Source: Paenibacillus dendritiformis (GTDB taxonomy: Bacteria; Bacillota; Bacilli; Paenibacillales; Paenibacillaceae). Taken from it: a stretch of DNA of 64,000 bases. Both the position numbers and the translations under genes were made by a program. Position 1 is the first letter of the stretch, and every line of letters starts with the position of its first letter. Location: positions 5,084,501 through 5,148,500 of the forward strand of contig NZ_AP025344.1 of assembly GCF_021654795.1 (NCBI RefSeq). The letters run 5' to 3'. This document shows positions 31,681 to 39,376 of the stretch, one piece after another. Under the pieces are notes generated by a model, which was not told the origin of the DNA, made no database searches, and saw only the letters and a program-made list of their open reading frames with translations.

Positions 31681-32170
31681 GACTCTTTACCTCCCTGCCC
31701 CTGGGGTTGCCAATTCCATAGCCCTTGTTGTCCCTTGGCTGGGATCGGCACTGGAAGCTGCTTGACGTCAGTCAGTTCCCAGGCATAGCGGCCATCGGTA
31801 TAATCGCCAAAGTAATACTCGTCGTCTCTCCAGCCGCCCCAGATTTTGAATTTTCCGTTGTTAGCTTTAAGACCAATCGTTCCGTATTCAGATCGGTTAT
31901 CCACTTTGTAACACTCTTCTAAATTGCATAGCGCCAACACCGCCCCGTCGGCATATCGTCGATAAACATAATTCCATGTTTTTGCAAGGTGGTGTAAATT
32001 TGTTTGCTCATGTATGCATCCCGATCAATTTTCTTACCCGCATGGATGGCGATAGGGCCCCTATGTGTTGTAGCCCAGCTTCTTGTTTCAAACCGTTTTG
32101 CTCCAATAGCAATCAGCGTCGCCCACGGTTGAATGATTGTGATTGCCTTCATGACTCTGTTTTTATTCAT
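31677..32170 (-). pseudogene. ASCH-domain protein, frameshifted
   Basis: Two frames together give a 164-aa ASCH protein. The first part reads MKAITIIQPWATLIAIGAKR, FETRSWATTHRGPIAIHAGK; the second VLALCNLEECYKVDNRSE, DYTDGRYAWELTDVKQLPVP and GLWNWQP, the usual ending of the family. At 31943-31946 the minus strand has GGGG; a fifth G would join the parts as T-G-A-V-L-A. ASCH proteins bind RNA or modified nucleosides. Start MNKNRV follows GGGAGTG. The lesion type is the same as in the portal gene. Confidence 0.82.
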
Positions 32171-32184
32171 TTGCTTCACTCCCT

Positions 32185-32565
32185 TTACCATGAGGATGAT
32201 GTTTCGCGTTCGCCCCGAAGCATTTCTAATATGTCATCATCAAAAACCCAGCCCCTTAAAACCCCTTCTTTTTGCTCCTTTAATACTCGATCGTATAACT
32301 TATGGATTAGTATCTTTGTAATCGGCAACGAAGAGTATGTCTTCTCTGCATTAGCAAGATGCAATTCTGTTGTTTCATAATCAACGGTCATCTTAATTCG
32401 GTCTATTGTTACTTCTTTGTCGAATACAGGAAAAACAAATGCGGCGTCGAGAATGAAGTCTACATTGCAATGTGTGTAATACTCCCCGCTTGGATCTGAA
32501 CAACAACTTAGATGGTTCTTGATTACTTCTTTAATTTGAATCTTTTTCACGTCTTCCTTATTCAT
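32185..32565 (-). CDS. unknown phage protein (126 aa)
   Basis: MNKEDVKKIQIKEVIKNHLS, a cysteine pair (SCCSDPSGEYYTHC) and an end rich in acidic residues. Start ATG follows GGGAGCG at 10 nt. Located in the early small-gene block. No family recognised. Confidence 0.55.
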   Translation of the reverse strand: MNKEDVKKIQIKEVIKNHLSCCSDPSGEYYTHCNVDFILDAAFVFPVFDKEVTIDRIKMTVDYETTELHLANAEKTYSSLPITKILIHKLYDRVLKEQKEGVLRGWVFDDDILEMLRGERETSSSW

Positions 32566-32570
32566 TTGGA

Positions 32571-33230
32571 TCACGCTCCCTTAGTGCAAACGCACTGGTG
32601 CTTGTGAGTCTTGACCTGCGTCAGATAAGCGTCAAACATTGTTTCTATCCGTCTTTTTGCGATGTCGACGGCCTTTTTATATCTCTCGTGTCGGGCGACG
32701 ACTAACCCGGCCATAACATCACTCACGACATAATTGGCATACGCGCCTGGAACGTAACGGACAAAAAAGTGGAACCCGCGGTGCTGGAAGACACGTTCCC
32801 CAACCACTACTTGCCGCCGCCCGCCGTTAATGGCGACATAGAACTGCTCCGGCCGTCTCAGTTTGCGGATAGGCTGCTTAGTGACTTTACGGCGTTTCTG
32901 CTTCTTCGGGCCGTAGACTCGCCGTCGGCGTTCCCGCTCCCTGAGAGTGTCGTCGAAAGCGTCCATATTGATTCCCGTCATGTCCCCAAAATCGCTCCGA
33001 ACATCATTAAAGAATCGTCTCATTTCTGTAGAAAGGTTCAGGTCGCTTCGTTTCCCAAGCTGCTCATACCACCACGGCCGGAACTCGGTAATATACTTCC
33101 GGTTGTAGAAAAGCGTAGACTCAATTCGAACCTTGTCGATATAAAAATTTGGAATCGGTGCGCCCGTCTGCAGGCCATTCGCTACCCGTTTGAAATACTT
33201 TTTTCGCAGCCGTTTTTTTGCCTGTTTCAT
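32571..33230 (-). CDS. unknown highly basic phage protein (219 aa)
   Basis: A protein rich in Arg and Lys: MKQAKKRLRKKYFKRVANGL, RERERRRRVYGPKKQKRRKV, and a C-terminal CVCTK. The basic charge suggests nucleic-acid binding. It follows the neighbouring gene with a small TTCG-capped hairpin (33242-33256) in the gap. No family recognised. Confidence 0.6.
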   Translation of the reverse strand: MKQAKKRLRKKYFKRVANGLQTGAPIPNFYIDKVRIESTLFYNRKYITEFRPWWYEQLGKRSDLNLSTEMRRFFNDVRSDFGDMTGINMDAFDDTLRERERRRRVYGPKKQKRRKVTKQPIRKLRRPEQFYVAINGGRRQVVVGERVFQHRGFHFFVRYVPGAYANYVVSDVMAGLVVARHERYKKAVDIAKRRIETMFDAYLTQVKTHKHQCVCTKGA

Positions 33231-33260
33231 CCCGCTTCCTCCTTAGAGGGCCCGAAGGCC

Positions 33261-33626
33261 CTACATCTTCGTTTCTGGAAACAATTCCGGCTCCAAGGCT
33301 CTCAAAATTCGATATGCATCATTAGGAGTAGCTTCGCCATTAATCACTCTGTGGCGCAGTTCGTCATCTATCGGCCCCCAGAGGATGAATCGCCCCTTTT
33401 CATAGCTGTCTGCAATATGGTTGTTGATAGCAAGCGCGAGTAGGTCAATACATTCGCCTCCATCGCCTGATTCATCCATCTGTTCATCCGTGACACCTGC
33501 CGCCCGGAGCATACTCCGTACTCGATCGGTATCACGGACCAAGATATATGCGTCTTCTCCGCCGTTCCACTCGAAAGCTTCACTGTTCAATATATTGAGA
33601 ATTGCTGCGCCATCTCTTCTATCCAT
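33261..33626 (-). CDS. unknown acidic phage protein (121 aa)
   Basis: MDRRDGAAILNILNSEAFEW, GVTDEQMDESGDGGECIDLL and NDAYRILRALEPELFPETKM. Acidic and mostly helical; start near GGGGAGAGTG. No family recognised. Confidence 0.55.
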   Translation of the reverse strand: MDRRDGAAILNILNSEAFEWNGGEDAYILVRDTDRVRSMLRAAGVTDEQMDESGDGGECIDLLALAINNHIADSYEKGRFILWGPIDDELRHRVINGEATPNDAYRILRALEPELFPETKM

Positions 33627-33645
33627 CGTTCTACACTCTCCCCGT

Positions 33646-34119
33646 TCATTTTTTTCGTTCTTGCGTATATATCAATTTTCCATCTTGGTACAGCTCGGTC
33701 ATGTGATATCCAATCAACCCCGTTGGAATCGGCAATGGACCATGTTGGCACGCATCACAGCAAGTAAATTTCACGTCTACAAAGCTCTGTTTCCATTCAG
33801 CGGTTGGCAGCTTCGCTCTAACGCAGAACCAATAAACACTGTGATAATGAACATGCTTTACATTAGTCACGATGCGTCCGCAATAGTCGCACATAAGAGG
33901 GAGAAATCCGTCGAACAAATCGCCTTGCCCATCTATCGGGTGATCCTGCCGATACCAACGCATTCGTTCGTGGTCAACGACTTCATAAACGTTCCCATAC
34001 ATTCCGCGAACAAATTCCCAACGCTCGCCAGATGCAACCTTTTCCGCTGATCGTCTCTTCGCTCGTTGGTCCACGCGAACATTAAGTTTTATAGCCGGAT
34101 TCATGCATACATAAGGCAT
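33646..34119 (-). CDS. unknown phage protein with zinc-binding motifs (157 aa)
   Basis: MPYVCMNPAIKLNVRVDQRA, then MCDYCGRIVTNVKHVHYHSV and FTCCDACQHGPLPIPTG. Two C-x-x-C pairs with a His-rich loop indicate a zinc ribbon. GGGGAGATAGGC precedes the start. A perfect GGGCGCT/AGCGCCC hairpin without U-run lies just upstream. No family recognised. Confidence 0.6.
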   Translation of the reverse strand: MPYVCMNPAIKLNVRVDQRAKRRSAEKVASGERWEFVRGMYGNVYEVVDHERMRWYRQDHPIDGQGDLFDGFLPLMCDYCGRIVTNVKHVHYHSVYWFCVRAKLPTAEWKQSFVDVKFTCCDACQHGPLPIPTGLIGYHMTELYQDGKLIYTQERKK

Positions 34120-34164
34120 GCCTATCTCCCCTTAGGGCGCTGTAGCGCCCATAGATTTATAGAT

Positions 34165-34416
34165 TTAATTCCGACCGTGGCCACTAGGATTTAATTCGCC
34201 TTCCAAGAATCTTATTTTCTTTTCCAGTATCTCGATGTAAGAGGCTTGCTGTCCGTTTATCTTTTCGAGCAAGGTTTCTTTATGCTGCCTTCTCGGTCGG
34301 ATGACCATGCCGCCGCATTCATGATGATCAACAATGTACTCATCATTAGCCCCTAGTTGTTGGAATGTTCCTGATTGGTTTCCGCACGTACAAAATCTGA
34401 AGACCTGGTTGTTCAC
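34165..34416 (-). CDS. unknown phage protein, Cys-rich with short coiled coil (83 aa)
   Basis: MNNQVFRFCTCGNQSGTFQQ and VDHHECGGMVIRPRRQ give a C-x-C...H-H-x-C metal site; the end is a coiled coil (YIEILEKKIRFLEGELNPSG). GTG start behind GGGAGGGAATAGA. No family recognised. Confidence 0.55.
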   Translation of the reverse strand: MNNQVFRFCTCGNQSGTFQQLGANDEYIVDHHECGGMVIRPRRQHKETLLEKINGQQASYIEILEKKIRFLEGELNPSGHGRN

Positions 34417-34429
34417 TCTATTCCCTCCC

Positions 34430-34609
34430 TCATAGCCCGTGAGGTAGCTGCTTAATTATCTCTTCCGGCGTCTCCATCACACAAAACGCATCATCCATTA
34501 CGCCGGAAATGTATACTAACGAACCCCTGAGCCCATACTCGTTTATGCATGCAATGTGTTCGGGTGCGAAATAGATTGCTCTGCCATCTTGTAAGGTTAA
34601 TTTGATCAT
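34430..34609 (-). CDS. FlbD-like small phage protein (59 aa)
   Basis: MIKLTLQDGRAIYFAPEHIA, then CINEYGLRGSLVYISGV and METPEEIIKQLPHGL. The MIKLT-x-x-D-G opening, central strand and E-E-I-I-K-x-L end are the pattern of FlbD-like proteins, which are found in phages without any flagellar link. Its end overlaps the ribosome site of the next gene. Confidence 0.65.
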   Translation of the reverse strand: MIKLTLQDGRAIYFAPEHIACINEYGLRGSLVYISGVMDDAFCVMETPEEIIKQLPHGL

Positions 34610-34623
34610 GTCCGATTCCCCCC

Positions 34624-35217
34624 TTATAGGACCTTGCCGCCGTGGCGCTGCGGCCGCGTTGCGTTGTATGCCATCTTTTCGTAGATGGCCCGTTCAAGGT
34701 CGATGCCATACTCTTGGGCGATTAGCTCCGCACCAACTACGGCCGCGCCCAATTGCAATACCGCCTCTGTAATATCATCAGTAAAATCATGCGCCTCAAG
34801 GCTTTTTGAAAGCATATAATGAATGTTAGAAAGCTTCCCTGCGAACGGAACCCCATTCCATTTTTCATTCGTTTCCAAACCACTCAGGTGATGAATTTCC
34901 CCTTCCAGTTGCTTTCCCCATCCGCACTTTCCAGCGATATCAAAGATCCGTATGCATACGTCCGCCAGCTCCGACGGGATACCGCATGGCTTCCAAGTGT
35001 CGTTCACAAACTCGTCAGAACGTTTGATTTCGTCGCCACATTTCTTCTCATACCACGTTGCATATGGAGAGCATCCGGCCCGGTAATCTTCCAGCGCCTC
35101 CGACACCTCGCTATGCACCAGTGCGATCAGTTCTCCATACGTCCTTGGTTCTTCCCACCATCCCTTGGAAATAGCGTTGCTATGCGCTTCCTGTACTAAT
35201 TCCTTGATATTTTTCAT
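34624..35217 (-). CDS. MazG-like nucleotide pyrophosphohydrolase
   Basis: A 197-aa all-helical protein. The first half has the MazG-type motif GELIALVHSEVSEALEDYR, with E-x-x-E and further acidic residues SELADVCIRIFDIAGKCG that bind Mg; the second half repeats part of the pattern (EAVLQLGAAVVGAELIAQEY). Such enzymes hydrolyse NTPs or dNTPs to monophosphates, and phage versions may tune nucleotide pools or counter host alarm signals. Start MKNIKEL is used. It overlaps the methyltransferase gene by 4 nt. Confidence 0.8.
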   Translation of the reverse strand: MKNIKELVQEAHSNAISKGWWEEPRTYGELIALVHSEVSEALEDYRAGCSPYATWYEKKCGDEIKRSDEFVNDTWKPCGIPSELADVCIRIFDIAGKCGWGKQLEGEIHHLSGLETNEKWNGVPFAGKLSNIHYMLSKSLEAHDFTDDITEAVLQLGAAVVGAELIAQEYGIDLERAIYEKMAYNATRPQRHGGKVL

Positions 35218-35765
35218 GTCCGTTCCTCCCATATATCAATGTCTGATTCTATTTCATTTCCCCATGCGTCCCAGCCTGGGAAGCGCTGCCGCGCGAAAAG
35301 TTCAATTCGCGGCACGTCTCCCAGAAGTTGAACTAATCTATCCCGAGCTTCATCTGGTTTTTGGCTGTGCTCTCTTTTAAGTGCTGAAATGTACTGACGA
35401 ACACTTTTGTTTATCACTTCTGGCCTTCCACGCCGAGCAAACAGGCAGTCTTCTGTATTTCCTCTCGTCCAGTGCCCCATCCCGAAGTGAGATTTACCTT
35501 TTACGGTTTCTTTGTGCCACGTAAATCCCTTCATCGTAATGAGTTTAAATCCCCAGGCCTCCACAACATGCAGGGCCTCGCGCGGCATCGGTGGCACCCA
35601 CCACATCGCAAGCAGGCAATCATCAGCAGCCAACTCACCTACCGGTAGCGCAGCTATTTCCTCAAGTGACATGACCGGGTATTTACATGCAGCCCCGCGA
35701 TTTCCGGCTCGGGCCTTATCACGGTAGGACCATGGCGGATCCGCGTAAATTATGGTGTACTTCAC
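35214..35765 (-). CDS. MT-A70-family adenine methyltransferase
   Basis: A 183-aa enzyme: VKYTIIYADPPWSYRDKA with the D-P-P-W catalytic motif, LLAMWWVPPMPREALHVVEA, WGFKLITMKGFTWHKET, GNTEDCLFARRGRPEV and RDRLVQLLGDVPRIELFARQ. MT-A70 proteins methylate N6 of adenine in DNA, and phages often use them to avoid restriction. The GTG start at 35765 has AGGAGG seven to eight nt upstream. The recognition site cannot be told. It overlaps the MazG-like gene. Confidence 0.9.
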   Translation of the reverse strand: MKYTIIYADPPWSYRDKARAGNRGAACKYPVMSLEEIAALPVGELAADDCLLAMWWVPPMPREALHVVEAWGFKLITMKGFTWHKETVKGKSHFGMGHWTRGNTEDCLFARRGRPEVINKSVRQYISALKREHSQKPDEARDRLVQLLGDVPRIELFARQRFPGWDAWGNEIESDIDIWEERT

Positions 35766-35800
35766 TGTCCAGGCCTCCTTATTCAAGTATTTCAATTTGT

Positions 35801-36199
35801 TTAGTCAGAATTTTGAATAGGTTCAACCCTGAAAGTCCGTCCTAGTATCCTTATGGTCGTTCCGGCTTCAGCCCGGTATAACTCGGCTTCGATTGGCGAA
35901 AGGTTATGAATGATTTCTTCAGCACTCTTTACAGGCGGCGCCTCTTCAACCTTGCGAATGATATGAACGTCGTCCCATGTCTCTCGGATTTCGTCCGCCT
36001 TTTTGAGAACGTCTACGATCATGGGCCTGTATATTCTCGGATGTGTCTCCATCGCTGTCATCATGTGCTCTACTCCGACCGCATAGCCGGCGCTGATGAG
36101 GTAATTGCACCATTCTTCGAATCCGCCCGCTGTCATGCTCTTTACCCTTTGAAACTCTTTGCGGACCTTACGCTCGTATTCGTCACGCCGATCACCCAT
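35801..36199 (-). CDS. unknown phage protein (132 aa)
   Basis: MGDRRDEYERKVRKEFQRVK, GFEEWCNYLISAGYAVGVEH and IHNLSPIEAELYRAEAGTTI. Charged and helical with a short strand-rich end. It overlaps the RusA gene by 8 nt. No family recognised. Confidence 0.55.
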   Translation of the reverse strand: MGDRRDEYERKVRKEFQRVKSMTAGGFEEWCNYLISAGYAVGVEHMMTAMETHPRIYRPMIVDVLKKADEIRETWDDVHIIRKVEEAPPVKSAEEIIHNLSPIEAELYRAEAGTTIRILGRTFRVEPIQNSD

Positions 36200-36617
36200 C
36201 AGCAGGCACCGCCTTCGTGACCGTCACCTCAATGCGTGGCCGGCTGCTGAATCGCTTCCGCATGATGACATCAGTCACGCAATTGTCATCGCGCCATATA
36301 ACGCCTTTTAAGGCGTCTTTCACTCCCTTGAGGTAGTTATCTATATCTGGCTTTGTAACCGGCAACACGAGGCCATTCTCTGCGTCTGCGGCCTTCTTTT
36401 TGCCGTACCCCTTGGGCGTAGGTCGGTAAAACGTCACTTCTAGCATTAATGGCTCGTCTAGCAATTCGTCGGGTGCATGCTCGCTCGCTGCCAGCCGTAC
36501 ATAGTCCTTGTAGTCTCTCGACTTTTGGGGATCATATGCTCGTGGGAACTTGCCCGCTGTCGTAAACCGCGGCCGCCCCTGCGCAACTGGTTCCCCGTAA
36601 ACAGTGAAGCTTATCAT
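36192..36617 (-). CDS. rusA: RusA-family Holliday junction resolvase
   Basis: A 141-aa nuclease: ISFTVYGEPVAQGRPRFTTA, VTFYRPTPKGYGKKK, and the active-site block KPDIDNYLKGVKDALKGVIW followed by RDDNCVTDV. The three conserved Asp are present. RusA cuts four-way DNA junctions made during phage recombination and replication. It overlaps genes on both sides by 4 and 8 nt, in the replication block. Confidence 0.92.
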   Translation of the reverse strand: MISFTVYGEPVAQGRPRFTTAGKFPRAYDPQKSRDYKDYVRLAASEHAPDELLDEPLMLEVTFYRPTPKGYGKKKAADAENGLVLPVTKPDIDNYLKGVKDALKGVIWRDDNCVTDVIMRKRFSSRPRIEVTVTKAVPADG

Positions 36618-36814
36618 GCCTCTTGCCCTCCCTTTGCTGCAACTCTTTTCATCAACTCCCGCATCTTCTCCCGAAAGAATCTATCTTGCTGCTCTTGCGG
36701 TACCCTGAACATCTTGGCCTCTTTAAACATCAGTCGAACGATCTGATCCGCACGGATTAAAGCCTCTTCCAAGTGGTAATCCCAACTCTCCCAAATCTCT
36801 TCAAGTTCGTTCAT
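36614..36814 (-). CDS. unknown helical phage protein (66 aa)
   Basis: MNELEEIWESWDYHLEEALI, RADQIVRLMFKEAKMFRVPQ. Highly charged and helical. It overlaps RusA by 4 nt and its upstream neighbour by 4 nt. No family recognised. Confidence 0.55.
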   Translation of the reverse strand: MNELEEIWESWDYHLEEALIRADQIVRLMFKEAKMFRVPQEQQDRFFREKMRELMKRVAAKGGQEA

Positions 36815-37005
36815 GAGCGCCGCCCCCAAGGTGTGAGATGCTGGATAGTCGCAAGCGTGTGTCTTTCGCCCGATTCAATCTTTCTGGCGTAATAACGTAG
36901 TTGCTCAACTCTGATGTCGGCATGATACCCCTCACATATTGGTACGAGTGCCCATGTCATCGTTGCTGGCACCCGGCAGTGCTTTACATTGCATCGCTTT
37001 TTCAT
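36811..37005 (-). CDS. unknown small basic phage protein (64 aa)
   Basis: MKKRCNVKHCRVPATMTWAL, CEGYHADIRVEQLRYYARKI. A C-x-x-x-x-C near the start and C-x-x-x-H later could bind zinc. GGAGGGGATCGCA precedes the ATG. No family recognised. Confidence 0.55.
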   Translation of the reverse strand: MKKRCNVKHCRVPATMTWALVPICEGYHADIRVEQLRYYARKIESGERHTLATIQHLTPWGRRS

Positions 37006-37126
37006 TGCGATCCCCTCCAATCCGCCGGAACAGTTCGGCCCCGACCGCCTCAAATTCTTCTTCCGTCGCAGTCATGTCCAAAATAGCGGCGCATAACTCA
37101 TGGGTTGTTGCGCTTGTCCAGTTCAT
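36932..37126 (-). CDS. unknown small phage protein (64 aa)
   Basis: MNWTSATTHELCAAILDMTA, EEEFEAVGAELFRRIGGDRN. A GAGAGGAGGGCGCC ribosome site and 4-nt overlap with the replication gene support it, but it overlaps the next gene by 74 nt in another frame, so its true end or the other start may be wrong. Confidence 0.5.
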   Translation of the reverse strand: MNWTSATTHELCAAILDMTATEEEFEAVGAELFRRIGGDRNEKAMQCKALPGASNDDMGTRTNM

Positions 37127-38136
37127 GGCGCCCTCCTCTCATCCAGCGCATCAGCAAGCTTTAAGGCTGCTTCCATCTCTTCCCGGGACGGTTCGTTACC
37201 TATCTCCCTTTGTACGATAGGTAGGGCCTGCTTTTGGGGGCGATTGTAACCACCCTTTGCGGGAGTAGCCTTATGCCGAGCCCGATCCTCTTCCCATGCC
37301 GTAACCGTCAAGATTCCGCTTGTCACGCAGTTGTCCAAGGTGCCCCACATAAAGCGAATATCTTTCCCGCATTCGCGAGTATATACCGCGACCCTATCTA
37401 ACATTTCCGGTTCCATCCCGGCTTGTAAGTAACCGTCAAGCTTGTCCATTTGGACCGCATTCATCGTTAACCCGAAGTATTTTTGAATGACCTGATATGC
37501 CTTCCCAAAATTAATATCCGGATCAGGAAACAAACCACCACTGTTGTATTGATCTTTTATATTGTTTTTAATACTGTCTTTAATACTGTCTTTAGGAGTG
37601 CCTCCCGCCTTAGAGCCACAAGGGCTTGCGGCGTTGGAAAGTTCCACTTTTCGTAACTCATCACTTACACTTTTCGTAACTGGGTAGTTACACTTTTCGT
37701 AACTTTCCTCTTCAGGTGCCGGCTCTGGAGTTACACTTTTCGTAACTCTCGTTCCGCTTTTTTCGCTTCCAGTTTTTGAATTAATATTTAAAGAAATCAG
37801 CCTCTTAAACTCTTCCTCATCCCAACCTTTGACCAAACTTATTCGCCATTCATCGTAATTTTTATTCAAGGCATATGTGTCCTTTTGGTCCCATTCAATG
37901 ACTTTGCATTGGCTCAGGTAATTAAGTTCTTTCTTCGCATCCTGGATACGTACTCCGCCAAGCTCGAAATGCTTTAGAAGGGGTATGGTGGCCGTCTTCT
38001 TCCGGCAGCCGTACGATAAGCGCAGGATGAGTTTCAGTATCTTTTGTTGTCGTTCCGTGAATTTTCTGCTTATGATTTCATCCCATATTTCATTCGCGAT
38101 CCCGACATACCCGTTTTCCTTTTGAGGACTGGCCAC
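37123..38136 (-). CDS. phage replisome organiser / replication initiator
   Basis: A 337-aa protein. The N-terminal domain (about 10-100) reads GYVGIANEIWDEIISRKFTE, RQQKILKLILRLSYGCRKKT, the winged-helix of phage replication protein O / Rep_org_N. The middle is a low-complexity linker and holds the DNA iterons. The C-terminal part (GLTMNAVQMDKLDGYLQAGM, RFMWGTLDNCVTSGIL) resembles the DnaD-like part that recruits host DnaC/DnaB-type helicase loader. It would bind the origin inside its own gene and start theta replication. No loader gene of phage origin is evident nearby. Confidence 0.85.
   Translation of the reverse strand: MASPQKENGYVGIANEIWDEIISRKFTERQQKILKLILRLSYGCRKKTATIPLLKHFELGGVRIQDAKKELNYLSQCKVIEWDQKDTYALNKNYDEWRISLVKGWDEEEFKRLISLNINSKTGSEKSGTRVTKSVTPEPAPEEESYEKCNYPVTKSVSDELRKVELSNAASPCGSKAGGTPKDSIKDSIKNNIKDQYNSGGLFPDPDINFGKAYQVIQKYFGLTMNAVQMDKLDGYLQAGMEPEMLDRVAVYTRECGKDIRFMWGTLDNCVTSGILTVTAWEEDRARHKATPAKGGYNRPQKQALPIVQREIGNEPSREEMEAALKLADALDERRAP
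37550..37747. repeat. prophage replication origin: iterons and AT-rich stretch
   Basis: CACTTTTCGTAACT occurs at 37645, 37668, 37691 and 37734 (first bases); the first three are exactly 23 bp apart and the last 43. Three copies are part of the interrupted palindrome GTTAC-N7-GTAAC. Next to them (about 37550-37610) is a run of A+T with TTTAATACTGTC twice. Iterons plus an AT-rich stretch inside an initiator gene are the lambdoid origin layout. Confidence 0.75.
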
Positions 38137-38152
38137 CTACTCCCACCACCCT

Positions 38153-38530
38153 CTATGTTCCGTCGTAAGGCCAGATTTCTCTTCCTGCGCCGTTTGTATA
38201 ATATTCAATGAGTTCTGCTCTCTTCTGTCGCTTCCACGCTCTCCCGGCCGCTGTATCATCACATATCTGATGACATGTTCCCGTTGCTGTTCTTGGACCG
38301 CATAACTTCGCTACATTCCACGGCACCCGGCCGCTGCCCATCTGCGAAGCATTTTCAAGGTGCGCCATTTCAAACCAATGTTCTGGTATCGTCCGGCTGC
38401 AGCGTTCGCAGCCGCCTGTTCTTCGATCCACCTCGCCCCTTACCTTTTGAGTGATCTTGGTATGCGTTCCACGCTTCGGCTTCCCGCGCTTATGTTTCGG
38501 CTTCGGCACCGGCGTAAATGGTAGTGTCAT
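38153..38530 (-). CDS. HNH-type nuclease-like protein
   Basis: A 125-aa basic protein: KRGKPKRGTHTKITQKVRGE, RTGGCERCSRTIPEHWFEMA, HLENASQMG and LCGPRTATGTCHQICDDT. C-x-x-C, the A-H-L-x-x-A segment and C-H-x-x-C give a treble-clef HNH pattern as in phage recombination (NinG-like) or packaging nucleases. It lies between the nuclease/RecT pair and the replication gene. Activity is not certain since the catalytic His context (EMAHLEN) is not the usual H-H. Confidence 0.65.
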   Translation of the reverse strand: MTLPFTPVPKPKHKRGKPKRGTHTKITQKVRGEVDRRTGGCERCSRTIPEHWFEMAHLENASQMGSGRVPWNVAKLCGPRTATGTCHQICDDTAAGRAWKRQKRAELIEYYTNGAGREIWPYDGT

Positions 38531-38548
38531 GACCTTCCACCTCCGTCC

Positions 38549-39376
38549 TTAATACAGGCTTAATTCTCTTGCTTGCTTAATGCGGGTTATCTTTTTGGTA
38601 GTCTTGCAGAAGTCGCATTTCTCACAACGTGCAGGTTCTACCTTTCCAGACTTCACGAGTTTGACTCGTTCGATGTTATTGGCAACTATATTCAGGCCAC
38701 GGGCAATATCTTCGAAGTCAAAGAAAATGATTTCATGGTCTGGAACCGGTTCTTTCGTAACAATCACCATGTGAGGTAAAGCCCACTCATTTCTTGCTTT
38801 ATAACGTTTTTCAACTTCTGCATACACAGACATTTGAATGTCATAGCCGTAGTGCTCTATGAAATTTTCGTAGGCTTGCGCTTCCTTGTTCCACCACTTT
38901 CCATCCATTGATTGCATGCCTTTGAGATCGGCAAACACCGGTATATCAGGTTGATAGCTATCCAGCATGACCTTCCATGGTATGCCGAAAAGTGTTGCAG
39001 TTAAAATGACTTCCTTTTGTCCAGCAAGAACTTTCATTACTAATGGATCGTTTTCAAGGACTTCAATTGACTTGTTTAGATCTTTATAGTTTGATTTTAG
39101 TTGTCCTGCGGTGTTGCCTCGGCTGCTATATAAATGAGGGTTGTTTGCCTTGAACTCAGACAATGTACCTTCGTTCCATGCGTGTAGATAATGTCCTTCG
39201 TCAAATGCGACCCTTTTCAATTCCTCCCACTCACCCGCAAGCTTCGCCATGGATTGGGCTTCACAACCTCCGTATGAGGGCAAGAAGCCTTTAAACTGGC
39301 TGACAGACATGTACTGGCGGTTAGCTTCAAGTGAGAAGTAATTATCCTTCGTCAGTTTCAGCAGTTCCGTCATCAT
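38549..39376 (-). CDS. PD-(D/E)XK nuclease, RecE/exonuclease VIII-like partner of RecT
   Basis: A 275-aa protein: YMSVSQFKGFLPSYGGCEAQ, DEGHYLHAWNEGTLSEF, then the active site in YQPDIPVFADLKGMQSMDGK (D...D-L-K) and YGYDIQMSVYAEV, and a cysteine cluster CEKCDFCKTTK at the end. This is the PDDEXK_1-like domain that in Firmicute phages takes the place of a 5'-3' exonuclease next to RecT. It overlaps RecT by 35 nt. The pair would anneal and repair phage DNA ends. Confidence 0.82.
   Translation of the reverse strand: MMTELLKLTKDNYFSLEANRQYMSVSQFKGFLPSYGGCEAQSMAKLAGEWEELKRVAFDEGHYLHAWNEGTLSEFKANNPHLYSSRGNTAGQLKSNYKDLNKSIEVLENDPLVMKVLAGQKEVILTATLFGIPWKVMLDSYQPDIPVFADLKGMQSMDGKWWNKEAQAYENFIEHYGYDIQMSVYAEVEKRYKARNEWALPHMVIVTKEPVPDHEIIFFDFEDIARGLNIVANNIERVKLVKSGKVEPARCEKCDFCKTTKKITRIKQARELSLY

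Noticed and set aside
34132..34160. GGGCGCT/AGCGCCC hairpin as terminator
   Set aside because: No U-run on the minus strand; likely a processing or spacer hairpin between early genes.
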